64,000 nt of DNA from JANPBY01 sp963805505 (lineage in GTDB: Bacteria > Actinomycetota > Actinomycetes > DATJPE01). Both the position numbers and the translations under genes were made by a program. This document shows positions 33,367-41,604 of this stretch, piece by piece; the stretch's first letter is position 1, and every line of letters starts with the position of its first letter. A model generated the notes under the pieces. The model ran no database searches. It had not been told where the DNA came from and saw only the letters and a program-made list of their open reading frames with translations. The stretch is taken from the NCBI GenBank assembly GCA_963805505.1, contig CAWDUP010000002.1, forward strand, positions 248,001 to 312,000, read 5' to 3'.

Positions 33367-33842
33367 CGGACGAGCCACCTGCGCATCACGACCGCGTCCT
33401 GGCCCCGCCCGTAGTAGTCACGACGGACGGCTAGCTGCTCGAAACCGTGACGGGCGTAGAGATTCAGCGCCGGTTCGTTGTCCGCCCGGACTTCGAGCAT
33501 CAGTGAGGCCGCGTCGCGTCGACCGGCTTCGGCGATGAGTTCAGCCAGCAGCGCCCTCCCGGCACCTCGACCTTGATGGGCAGGCGCCACCGCGATGGTC
33601 TGGATGTCAGCACTGCCACCCACGCACATCAGGCCCGCGTAGCCGACGAGCTCGTCACCTAGCTCGGCGATCACGTAGGTGCGGGTGTCTGGCGCCCCAG
33701 CGAGCTCGGACCAGAATCCGGCGGCTGTCCACGGATCTTGGGGAAACAGCAGCTGCTCCAACGGCACCAGGTGCTCGATGTCCCACCAGCGCATCGGCCG
33801 AAGAGTGAGCGCTCGGGCCGCCGGCTCGCTCGCGACGCTCAT
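33363..33842 (-). CDS. rimI: Ribosomal-protein-alanine acetyltransferase RimI
   Basis: A 159-residue GNAT acetyltransferase of the RimI type, which acetylates the N-terminus of ribosomal protein S18 in Escherichia coli. It has MRWWDIEHLVPLEQLLFPQD, typical RimI opening, the acetyl-CoA loop VAPAHQGRGAGRALL and the late NEPALNLYARHGFEQLAVRRDYY. It overlaps tsaB and tsaD by 4 bp on both sides (ATGA), as usual for this locus. In mycobacteria the homologue also acetylates other proteins, so the target range is open. Confidence 0.95.
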   Translation of the reverse strand: MSVASEPAARALTLRPMRWWDIEHLVPLEQLLFPQDPWTAAGFWSELAGAPDTRTYVIAELGDELVGYAGLMCVGGSADIQTIAVAPAHQGRGAGRALLAELIAEAGRRDAASLMLEVRADNEPALNLYARHGFEQLAVRRDYYGRGQDAVVMRRWLVR

Positions 33843-34510
33843 CGCAGCACCGACTTGCGGGAGGTCGGCTCGGCGGCGTCTGGACGCCGCAGGTACAGCG
33901 GCAACGGGGGCAGCGCCTCGCCCGCCGGCACCGCGTTGACTGCCAGCTCGGCCAACGCCGCTGCGTGGGGATGTCGTGGTCCGTCTTCGAGTCCAGTCCC
34001 GACTTTCGGGCCGAGAAGGTCGGGATAGAGGTCCGCGCCGGCTCCGACGACAGGCAGGTCAGGAAACTGGGCGCGCACCTGCGTGGCAGTACCGACGGCG
34101 GGATCGCCGGCGCGCCTGCCGGCAGAGGTGTACACCGCCCAGTAGACCTCCCGACGACGAGCGTCGGTGGCCACCAGGAAGTCCGAGGCCATGCCGTCGG
34201 CCGCCTCGGCTGCGAGGGCGTCGAGGGAGCAGATCCCGTGCACCGGGATGCCGAGGGCGAGCCCCACCGCCTGTGCGGTGACCAGCCCGATTCGCAGCGA
34301 GGTGTACGGCCCAGGGCCGACCCCCACGACGACCTGCGTCAGTCCTGCCAGCGGGACGTCCGCCCGGTCCATGACATCGCGGATCATCGGGGCCAACAGC
34401 TCACCGTGGCGCTTCTCCGCGATCTCAACGCCAGAAGCAACGACGTGGGACCCGTCGTGCAGCGCCACCGAGACAGCCGGAGACGACGTGTCCAAAGCCA
34501 GGAAGAGCAC
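33839..34510 (-). CDS. tsaB: t6A biosynthesis protein TsaB
   Basis: A 223-residue ASKHA-fold partner of TsaD. The opening LFLALDTSSPAVSVAL and VVGVGPGPYTSLRIGLVTAQ are family hallmarks; they correspond to the first phosphate motif and the conserved G-P-G-S/P-F/Y-T-G/S-x-R-I segment. It lies between tsaE (18 bp gap) and rimI (4-bp overlap). It serves as the bridging subunit of the t6A complex and is not catalytic alone. Confidence 0.95.
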   Translation of the reverse strand: MLFLALDTSSPAVSVALHDGSHVVASGVEIAEKRHGELLAPMIRDVMDRADVPLAGLTQVVVGVGPGPYTSLRIGLVTAQAVGLALGIPVHGICSLDALAAEAADGMASDFLVATDARRREVYWAVYTSAGRRAGDPAVGTATQVRAQFPDLPVVGAGADLYPDLLGPKVGTGLEDGPRHPHAAALAELAVNAVPAGEALPPLPLYLRRPDAAEPTSRKSVLR

Positions 34511-34528
34511 CAGCTCAGCGTATGCCGG

Positions 34529-35017
34529 TCAGGAGTGGAGCACGCCGTCGAGACCGTCGGTCCAGCGCTCTCCGACGCCGAACAGGGTGGCCGTCCGGCT
34601 CTCCCCCGCGCCCATGTCGCGCGCCAGCTCGATGACCAGCCGGTCCTCGCTGAGTTCCTCGACCTTGCCCTCACCCCACTCGACCACGGTCACCGACTCC
34701 GACAGCGACGCGTCGAGGTCGAGGTCATCGACCTCGACCAAGGACGAGAGTCGATAAGCGTCGACGTGCACCAGGTCAGGCCCGCCCGCCGAGCCGCGAT
34801 GCACCCGCGCAATGACAAACGTTGGAGACGTTACATCGCCGACGACCAGCAAGCCCGCGCCTATCCCTTGCGTCAGGGTCGTCTTGCCAGCGCCGAGGGC
34901 GCCGGACAGGACGACCAGGTCACCAGCCTGCAAAGCACCGGCCAGCCGTACCCCGAAGTCATGGGTCGCAGCCGCGCTCGACAGCTCGACGCTTCCCAGC
35001 ACCTCCCCGTCGGTCAC
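34529..35017 (-). CDS. tsaE: t6A biosynthesis ATPase TsaE
   Basis: A 162-residue P-loop ATPase. Walker A is GALGAGKTT (about residues 39-47), followed by SPTFVIARVH and VHVDAYRLSS, the conserved strand with the Asp-Tyr-Arg pattern. The switch-like VVEWGEGK lies near 112. It acts with TsaB and TsaD in t6A synthesis. Its start overlaps the hydrolase stop (GTGA), so the two are coupled. Confidence 0.95.
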   Translation of the reverse strand: MTDGEVLGSVELSSAAATHDFGVRLAGALQAGDLVVLSGALGAGKTTLTQGIGAGLLVVGDVTSPTFVIARVHRGSAGGPDLVHVDAYRLSSLVEVDDLDLDASLSESVTVVEWGEGKVEELSEDRLVIELARDMGAGESRTATLFGVGERWTDGLDGVLHS

Positions 35018-36078
35018 CGCAGGCCGCGCTTGCCAGCGAGCTCCCAGGCGTCGTCGAACAGATCGCGCAGATCAGCGTTGATCCGCTCGGGATGCTCGAG
35101 GATCGACAGGTGACCCCCTGGATCGAGAATTGTTACGTGCGCCCCGGGCAGTTCACGGGCCATCGCGCGGGTGTGCTCCACCGGAGTCATCAGATCCTGT
35201 TCGGCGCCGACCAGCAAGGTCGCACATCGCTGGAGCACGGCAACGGCGTCAGCCTTGTGGTGGCTGTCGAAAGTCGGGAGGAAGTCGGAGATCACGGCCA
35301 GTGGCGTGGCACCCAGCATCTCGCTCGCAAAATCGACGACGCCGGGAGGTACCCGGGTCGCGAAGGAGTAGTAGCGGGTCAGCAGGCCACCGAGGTCGCT
35401 GCCCGAACGTCGACCACGCTCCACGAGATCGGGGCGGCGAGAGAGCGCCGAAACGATGGCGGGAGCCGACCGGTGTACCAGCGAGCCGACCCGCCGGGGA
35501 AGGCCCAAGGGGACGTCGGCCAGGCCTCCGGCGGAGGTGCACAACAAGCCCGCCCCGACCACACGCCCGTCGAACCATTCCGGTTGCTGGTCGGCCAGTG
35601 CCAGCAGGGTCATGCCCCCCATCGAGTGCCCTACGACCACGACCGGCCCATCCGGTGCTGCCGCCTCGATGACCTCGGCCAGATCAGCGCCGAGCTGGTC
35701 GATGTCGTGCGAACCCTCATCCCCCCGGCCGGACCGGCCGTGCCCGCGCTGGTCAAGCCACACGCACCGCACGAGGCCGGCGAACGCCTGCCGCTGGAAG
35801 TGCCAGCAGTCGAGGTTCAAGGCATAGCCGTGCAGGAACACGACCGTGAGCCCCGGATACGGCGAGGCGTCGCGTGCCTCGTCGATCTCGAGGTAGAGCT
35901 CCACGCCGTCTGACAGCTGCAACGAACGAGGGGTCGAGCGCAGCGAACCGTAAGCCGCGGCAGGCTCATTGCGACCGAGCGGAGTGCGCACCAGAGCGCG
36001 CTCGCCCACCCAGCCGGCAGCTGCCCCGACCGCCAGAACCCCGAGACCGAGACCGGCCGCCCCGACTGACCGGCTCAC
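35014..36078 (-). CDS. Alpha/beta-fold hydrolase between alr and tsaE
   Basis: A 354-residue hydrolase. Residues 1-25 are hydrophobic and could anchor it to the membrane or export it. The core has VVFLHGYALNLDCWH (oxyanion region), WLDQRGHGRSGRG, the nucleophile elbow GHSMGG, acid D in LVGAEQDLMTP and base H in DPGGHLSILEHPE. It overlaps alr and tsaE by 4 bp each. An alpha/beta hydrolase at this position is conserved in actinobacteria, but its substrate is not known to me. Confidence 0.9.
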   Translation of the reverse strand: MSRSVGAAGLGLGVLAVGAAAGWVGERALVRTPLGRNEPAAAYGSLRSTPRSLQLSDGVELYLEIDEARDASPYPGLTVVFLHGYALNLDCWHFQRQAFAGLVRCVWLDQRGHGRSGRGDEGSHDIDQLGADLAEVIEAAAPDGPVVVVGHSMGGMTLLALADQQPEWFDGRVVGAGLLCTSAGGLADVPLGLPRRVGSLVHRSAPAIVSALSRRPDLVERGRRSGSDLGGLLTRYYSFATRVPPGVVDFASEMLGATPLAVISDFLPTFDSHHKADAVAVLQRCATLLVGAEQDLMTPVEHTRAMARELPGAHVTILDPGGHLSILEHPERINADLRDLFDDAWELAGKRGLR

Positions 36079-37211
36079 TCCCTGCCTCCGTAGGTGCGCG
36101 CGACCCGAGGGCCGATCCTGGTGACCACCTCGTAGGAGATCGTGCCGAGGACGTCGGCCCAGTCGTCAGCGGTTGGTTCGCCGTCATCGCCTGGACCGAA
36201 GAGCACCACCTCATCGCCTTCGGCGATCCGATCGTCACCGACGTCGACCATGAACTGGTCCATGCACACGGTGCCGGCGATGGTGCGTCGACGGCCGGCC
36301 GCCAGCAGCGGACCGACGTTGGTGGCACTGCGAGGAATTCCGTCGGCGTAGCCGAGGGGCACCAGGGCGAGCGTCGTCTCGCGCGTCGTGGTGTAGCGAT
36401 GGAGGTATGAGACACCTTGGCCTTCGGGGACCCGCTTGGTGAGCGCCACCCTCGCCGTCAGCGTCATGGCCGGTCGGAGACCCAGGCGGCTCGCCGGATG
36501 TGTCGTCGGCATGGGAGAAAGCCCATACACGGCAATGCCTGGGCGGACCATGTCGTAGTGCGCGTCGGAGCGCCCGAGCGTTGCCGCGGAGTTGGCCAGG
36601 TGCCGCACCTGCGGGTGGATACCGGCCCGTCCTGCCACGGCAAGCGCCTCGTCGAACGCGTGGACCTGGGCGTCGATCGTTGGATGTGTCGGGTTGTCGG
36701 CGTGCGCGAGATGAGACCAGATGCCGACGACCTCGACCGTGCCGTCGGAGACGGCCGTACGGGCTGCCGCACACAGCTCCGACCACGCCGCTGCCGGCGC
36801 CCCGGCCCGCCCGAGTCCGGTGTCGACCTTGAGGTGGACGCGGGCGACGCGGCCGCATGCCCGAGCAGCGTCAGCGGCACGGGCGACCGCCCACGGCGCA
36901 CTGGCCGACAGATCGATCTCCGCCGACACCGCCTCCTGGAAGGGATCCGAGGGATCGAGCAACCACGACAGGATCGGGCCTTCGTCGCCGCTTGCGCGCA
37001 GCGCGAGCGCCTCCTCCAGCAGCGCCGTGCCGAGCCAGGAAGCACCGCCGGCCCGCGCAGCTCCGGCCGATCGGATGAGCCCGTGCCCGTAGGCGTCCGC
37101 CTTGACCACGGCAAGCAGGTCGGCACCAGGGGCGGCCTCGCGCAGCCGCTCCACGTTCGATTCGATCGCCGCCAGGTCGATGCGTGCCTGCGCTCTGGGC
37201 TGCTCATCCAT
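36075..37211 (-). CDS. alr: Alanine racemase
   Basis: A 378-residue PLP-dependent racemase making D-alanine for peptidoglycan. The PLP lysine is in VVKADAYGHGLIRS (about residue 39). The second-base tyrosine is in GVSYLHRYTT. GYADGIPR and TVCMDQFMVDVG complete the site. ATG 37211 opens the family core (MDEQPRAQARIDLAAIESN); the longer open frame adds a low-complexity extension. The downstream hydrolase overlaps by 4 bp (GTGA), and the upstream nnr gene ends 37 bp away. Confidence 0.96.
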   Translation of the reverse strand: MDEQPRAQARIDLAAIESNVERLREAAPGADLLAVVKADAYGHGLIRSAGAARAGGASWLGTALLEEALALRASGDEGPILSWLLDPSDPFQEAVSAEIDLSASAPWAVARAADAARACGRVARVHLKVDTGLGRAGAPAAAWSELCAAARTAVSDGTVEVVGIWSHLAHADNPTHPTIDAQVHAFDEALAVAGRAGIHPQVRHLANSAATLGRSDAHYDMVRPGIAVYGLSPMPTTHPASRLGLRPAMTLTARVALTKRVPEGQGVSYLHRYTTTRETTLALVPLGYADGIPRSATNVGPLLAAGRRRTIAGTVCMDQFMVDVGDDRIAEGDEVVLFGPGDDGEPTADDWADVLGTISYEVVTRIGPRVARTYGGRE

Positions 37212-37248
37212 CGCGGCCGATCCTCCCACGACCGCCAGCGGGGGCCGC

Positions 37249-38712
37249 TCAGTGGGAAGCAAGCAGGGCCAAGACTGCCGGGAGCGCATCGGCGACGTCG
37301 CGTGCCACGAGCGGGCCTCCGTTGGAGGCAGACCGGGCCGCCACGCCGTGGACCCAAGCGCCCAGGGCGCCTGCCTCAGACGCCGAACGTCCAGCGGCGA
37401 GCAGCGACCCGCAGATCCCCGAGAGCACATCTCCGGAACCGGCCGTGCCGAGCGCGGGAATCCCTGAATTCGACACGCGAGTCCCGTCGTCAGGAGCCGC
37501 GATGATCGTCGTGGCACCCTTGAGGAGCACTGTGACCTGAAGCGAGTGGGCGGCAGCACGTACCGAGGCCAGCCGGTTGGCCTCGACCTCGCTCCGGTCT
37601 CGGTCGATCAGCCGAGCCAGCTCTCCGGCGTGGGGGGTGAGCAGGGTCCGGGCGGGATCTCGTCCCTTCAGCAGGGTGGGATCGGCGGCCACGATCGTCA
37701 GGGCATCGGCGTCGAGGACGGTGGGCAGCCCAGCGTGCAGGACCGCCCGAAGACGCGTCGCGGCGGTCTCGTCCGTGCCCATCCCAGGCCCGGCCAACCA
37801 GGCCTGCACCTGCCCAACCGAGCCGACCGGATCGTCGTCGGTGAGCGAAGCGACGACCGCCTCCGGCCACGCCTGTCGTACCACGTCAGCAACCGCATCC
37901 GGGGCGGCCACCCGGACATAGCCGCATCCCGCACGGAGCGCGCCACCGACGCAAAGAACCGCGGCCCCTGGATAGTCGCGCGAGCCGGCGACCACTCCGA
38001 GTGCGCCGCGGGCGTACTTGTCGCCGTCCCTCGACGGCCACGGCCACATGGTGCGGACCTCGTCGGCTCCTAGGGCCTCCATCGCAGGAGCACCGAGCTC
38101 GAGGCCGATGTCGACGAGCTGAACCTCGCCGGCGAACCCCGCGCCGGGGTCGACGAGCAGCCCCGGCTTGAGCGTCCCGAAGGTGACGGTGACGTCGGCG
38201 CGCACCGCCGCGCCTTCAACAGCCCCGGTGTCGGCATCGACTCCGCTGGGTAGGTCGACAGCCACGACCGTCGCAGTGGGTCCGATCTCGCGCAGCAGGC
38301 GCCTGGCCTCCGGACGCAGTCCCCCTCGCCCGCCGATCCCGACGATCCCGTCGACGACCAGATCGGCGTCCTCGAGCACGCCCGCGGCGTCCGTGGCGAT
38401 CCGGCCGCCAGCGGCGCACAGAGCGGTCAGCCCCGCAGCGTAGGGCTGCTCGCTGAGCAGCACCGCCTCGACCGACACCCCCCTGTGCGCCAGCCGGGCG
38501 CCCGCCACCAAGGCGTCGCCACCGTTGTTGCCCGACCCGACGAGCAGGACGACGCGTGCGCCGTACGCCCTCCCCAGCCGTTCCCGCAGGATCCGCAGGC
38601 AGGTCTGAGCCAGGCCAGCGGCCGCCCGTTCCATGAGTGCACCATCGGGAAGGACGTCGAGCAGCACCTGCTCAGCCCGCCGCACTTCCGCCACACCGTG
38701 CGCCGCGAGCAT
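37249..38712 (-). CDS. nnr: Bifunctional NAD(P)H-hydrate epimerase/dehydratase
   Basis: A 487-residue metabolite-repair enzyme that rescues hydrated NADH and NADPH. The N-terminal epimerase (YjeF_N, about 1-215) has VVLLVGSGNNGGDALVAGARLA and LVVDGIVGIGGRGGL. The C-terminal ADP-dependent dehydratase (about 230-485) has KYARGALGVVAGSRDYPGAA and the nucleotide-binding TAGSGDVLSGICG near the end. ATG 38712 shares its A with the acpS stop (TGATG). Confidence 0.96.
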   Translation of the reverse strand: MLAAHGVAEVRRAEQVLLDVLPDGALMERAAAGLAQTCLRILRERLGRAYGARVVLLVGSGNNGGDALVAGARLAHRGVSVEAVLLSEQPYAAGLTALCAAGGRIATDAAGVLEDADLVVDGIVGIGGRGGLRPEARRLLREIGPTATVVAVDLPSGVDADTGAVEGAAVRADVTVTFGTLKPGLLVDPGAGFAGEVQLVDIGLELGAPAMEALGADEVRTMWPWPSRDGDKYARGALGVVAGSRDYPGAAVLCVGGALRAGCGYVRVAAPDAVADVVRQAWPEAVVASLTDDDPVGSVGQVQAWLAGPGMGTDETAATRLRAVLHAGLPTVLDADALTIVAADPTLLKGRDPARTLLTPHAGELARLIDRDRSEVEANRLASVRAAAHSLQVTVLLKGATTIIAAPDDGTRVSNSGIPALGTAGSGDVLSGICGSLLAAGRSASEAGALGAWVHGVAARSASNGGPLVARDVADALPAVLALLASH

Positions 38713-39065
38713 CAGCGCTGCTCCGCCACGACCTGGGCCGATGAGATCCCGGCATCGTGACTGATCGACAGGTGCAGGTCGGTGATGCCGAGCCGATCCA
38801 CCAGCGCGGCGACTGTGCCCGTCACGGTGAACCAAGGCCGACCGGAGGCATCCTTGACGACCTCGGCGTCCACCCAGCGCAAACCCGATGGGGCACCGAG
38901 CGCCTTGGCCAAAGCCTCCTTGGCCGCGAACCGGCCGGCGAGCGAACCCGGTGGTAGCTGCTGCTCGGACTCGGTGAACAGTCGCTCGCGCAGCCCGGGG
39001 GTGCGTTCGAGAGTCCGCACGAAGCGCTCGACGTCGACGACGTCGATCCCGATGCCGATGATCAC
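38712..39065 (-). CDS. acpS: Holo-[acyl-carrier-protein] synthase
   Basis: A 117-residue phosphopantetheinyl transferase that attaches 4'-phosphopantetheine from CoA to acyl carrier protein. The metal-binding motifs are GIDVVDVERF near the start and FAAKEALAKALG with E in the middle. The C-terminal HLSISHDAGISSAQVVA is typical. The length fits AcpS. It is first in the chain of overlapping genes running to tsaD; its stop overlaps the nnr start by one base. Confidence 0.96.
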   Translation of the reverse strand: MIIGIGIDVVDVERFVRTLERTPGLRERLFTESEQQLPPGSLAGRFAAKEALAKALGAPSGLRWVDAEVVKDASGRPWFTVTGTVAALVDRLGITDLHLSISHDAGISSAQVVAEQR

Positions 39066-39095
39066 TGGCTCAGCCTACGGCTGGCCGCAGCTTTC

Positions 39096-39503
39096 CTAGT
39101 CCGGCCGGCCGACGCCGAACGCGGCCACCAGTGCCAGCGCTCCGGCGCCGAAGGAGAGCCATAGTCCCGGGCCAAGATCCTCAGTCCCGATCTTGTCGAT
39201 GGCCGGGTCCAGCGCGAGCCGGACGACGAATCCCACGGTCACCGCGAGCGCAAGCAACGCCCCCGTCACCGCCCAGGCTCGGGACACCAGCACAGCGGCG
39301 CCTACGGTCAGCGCGGCTCCGAGCACCAACGCGGCACCGCAGGACAGCCACCAGTCCTCGGTTCGCAGCGCGTCGCCCCCGAACAGATAGGCCAGGCCGA
39401 CGTGCAGGCCAGTGACCTCCGCCGTCCAGACCAAAGCCGCCCCGGCCAGCGCTCCGGCCGCCGCCACCAGTGCGACTGGTCGCCCCCACGTCAGTTGCTC
39501 CAT
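39096..39503 (-). CDS. Four-span membrane protein, unknown
   Basis: A 135-residue hydrophobic protein with about four membrane spans: residues 8-28, 50-68, 75-95 and 112-131. Two tryptophan-rich stretches (TEDWWLS) lie at the membrane edge. It resembles no family I can name. It sits 30 bp before acpS on the same strand and may be in that operon. Confidence 0.65.
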   Translation of the reverse strand: MEQLTWGRPVALVAAAGALAGAALVWTAEVTGLHVGLAYLFGGDALRTEDWWLSCGAALVLGAALTVGAAVLVSRAWAVTGALLALAVTVGFVVRLALDPAIDKIGTEDLGPGLWLSFGAGALALVAAFGVGRPD

Positions 39504-39623
39504 GGCCGTTCCCCCTCACATCCCCCGTGCTGGGATCAACGCTAGAGCAACTTGTGCCGGGTTGTGGCGGATCAGCCGACGTCGAGGAGTCCGCAACCGT
39601 CGAGAGGTCGAAGGAAAGGGGGC

Positions 39624-41471
39624 CTACTCGACGGTGACGGACTTGGCGAGATTGCGCGGTTGGTCGACGTCGAACCCCTTGAGAGTGGCGATCTCGCAGG
39701 CCAGAACCTGCAGGGGCACCGTGGCGACCAGGGGCTGCAGGAGCGTGGGCACGGCTGGAATCCGGATCAGGTCGGAGGCGTACGGCGTGACCGAGTGGTC
39801 ACCCTCCTCGGCGATCACGATCGTTCGAGCGCCACGAGCTCGTACCTCCTGGATGTTGGAGACGAGCTTGTCGTGGAGAACGTCGCGCGCGCTTGGTGAC
39901 GGCACGATCACCACGACTGGGAGCCCGTCCTCGATCAGCGCGATCGGGCCGTGCTTGAGCTCGCCGGCAGCAAACCCTTCGGCGTGCATGTAGGCGAGCT
40001 CCTTGAGCTTGAGCGCACCTTCGAGGGCCACGGGATAGCCGACGTGCCGCCCGAGGAACAAGATCGCGGGGGCTTCGAGCAGCTCGCGAGCCAGCGCCCG
40101 CACCGGCTCGACGGTGTCGAGGACGAGGTCGACCTTGTCGGGCATCCGCTCGAGCTCGTGCACGTGCGCTGCGATCTCGTCGCCCCACTTCGACCCGCGT
40201 ACCTGCGCGAGGTAGAGCGCGACCAGCTGCACGGCCACGACCTGCGTGAGGAAGCCTTTCGTCGACGCCACGGCGACTTCCGGCCCGGCGCGGGTGTAGA
40301 TCACCGCATCGGACTCGCGCGGGATCGTCGAGCCGTTGACGTTGCAGATCGCGAGCACCCTGGCGCGCTGCTCGCGGGCGTGCCGGAGCGCCATCAGCAG
40401 ATCCATGGTCTCCCCGCTCTGGCTGATGGCGATGACCAAGGTCGAGCGGGTGAGTATGGGGTCGCGGTAGCGGAATTCCGAGGCAAGCTCCACCTCGCAC
40501 GGGATGCGAGTCCAGTGCTCGATCGCGTATTTCGCGAGCAGCCCTGCGTGGTAGGCCGTCCCAGCCGCAATGATCACGACCTTGTCGACCTCGCGCAGCT
40601 CACCATCGGACAGCCGCATCTCGTCGAGCATCAGCTTTCCGTCGGCGTCTATGCGCCCGCGCAGCGTGTCTGCCACTGCGCGGGGCTGCTCGGCGATCTC
40701 TTTCGCCATGAACCAAGGAAAGCCGTCCTTCTCGGCCGCCGAGGCGTCCCAGTCGACGTAGTACTCCTTGACGTCGGCGGGGCTGCCGTCGAAGTGCGTC
40801 ACGGTCACCGCATCGCGGCGCAGCTCGACGACCTGGTCCTGGCCGAGCTCTACGGCATCGCGGGTGTAGGCGATGAACGCGGCAACGTCGGACCCGAGGA
40901 AGTTCTCTCCGTCGCCACGACCGACGACCAGGGGACTGTTGCGGCGGGCGGCCACGACGACGTCAGGCTGATCGGCGTGTACGGCCACGAGGGTGAAGGC
41001 GCCTTCCAAGCGCTGGCACACCCGACGCATCGCCTCGCCCAGATCTGCCGTCTCCGCGTGCTCCTCGGCAAGCAGATGCGACACGACCTCGGTATCGGTT
41101 TCGCTGGCGAACTCCCGGCCGCGCTCCTCGAGCTCGGCCCGAAGGATCGCAAAGTTCTCGATGATCCCGTTGTGGATGACCGCCACCCGACCCGCATCGT
41201 CGAGGTGCGGGTGCGCGTTGCGGTCGTTGGGAGCCCCATGGGTCGCCCATCGGGTGTGCCCGATTCCTACCGTGGCGGCCGGAAGCGGGGCGGACTGCAG
41301 AGCAGCCCCGAGGTTGGCCAGCTTGCCGGCCCGCTTGGCGGTGGCCAGGTGTCCGTCAGCGATCAGCGCGACGCCCGCCGAGTCGTACCCGCGGTATTCC
41401 AGCCGCTTGAGGCCACCCAGGACGACCTCCAGGGCCGCGCGGTCCCCTACGTAGCCCACGATGCCGCACAT
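39624..41471 (-). CDS. glmS: Glutamine-fructose-6-phosphate aminotransferase
   Basis: A 615-residue glucosamine-6-phosphate synthase, the first step to UDP-GlcNAc. After removal of Met, Cys2 (MCGIVGYVG) is the glutaminase nucleophile. The glutaminase domain includes GIGHTRWATHG, and two SIS isomerase domains follow, with IAISQSGETMDLL and VASTKGFLTQVVA. The C-terminus NLAKSVTVE is the usual end. ATG 41471 is the only start giving Cys at position 2. GlmM, which uses the next metabolite, is upstream on the same strand after a 133-bp gap. Confidence 0.97.
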   Translation of the reverse strand: MCGIVGYVGDRAALEVVLGGLKRLEYRGYDSAGVALIADGHLATAKRAGKLANLGAALQSAPLPAATVGIGHTRWATHGAPNDRNAHPHLDDAGRVAVIHNGIIENFAILRAELEERGREFASETDTEVVSHLLAEEHAETADLGEAMRRVCQRLEGAFTLVAVHADQPDVVVAARRNSPLVVGRGDGENFLGSDVAAFIAYTRDAVELGQDQVVELRRDAVTVTHFDGSPADVKEYYVDWDASAAEKDGFPWFMAKEIAEQPRAVADTLRGRIDADGKLMLDEMRLSDGELREVDKVVIIAAGTAYHAGLLAKYAIEHWTRIPCEVELASEFRYRDPILTRSTLVIAISQSGETMDLLMALRHAREQRARVLAICNVNGSTIPRESDAVIYTRAGPEVAVASTKGFLTQVVAVQLVALYLAQVRGSKWGDEIAAHVHELERMPDKVDLVLDTVEPVRALARELLEAPAILFLGRHVGYPVALEGALKLKELAYMHAEGFAAGELKHGPIALIEDGLPVVVIVPSPSARDVLHDKLVSNIQEVRARGARTIVIAEEGDHSVTPYASDLIRIPAVPTLLQPLVATVPLQVLACEIATLKGFDVDQPRNLAKSVTVE

Positions 41472-41503
41472 GGGTCCCAGAGTACGGGGCTCGGCGTCCC
41501 ACC

Positions 41504-41597
41504 TCCGCAAAGTCGACCTGCTGGCTGCTGCCGAACTGTTCGATGTGGAGGCGTCCTGACCCCCGGAAGTCGAACAGTTCGAGTTGCGGCGGAGGGC
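41504..41597. repeat. Inverted-repeat element between glmM and glmS
   Basis: The gap holds CGAACTGTTCG (41532-41542) and TCGAACAGTTCGA (41570-41582), which are inverted relative to each other. They sit inside looser outer arms CCTCCGCAAAGTCGA (from about 41504) and TCGAGTTGCGGCGGAGG (to about 41597). A third copy occurs at 48121-48133. A half-site pair of 9 bp with one central base (AAGTCGAAC-N-GTTCGACTT) is the shared core. Confidence 0.6.
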
Positions 41598-41604
41598 GGG
41601 GAGC

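Noticed and set aside
41532..41582. LexA/SOS box
   Set aside because: The TCGAAC and GTTCGA halves match, but the spacer is one base where the actinobacterial box has four.
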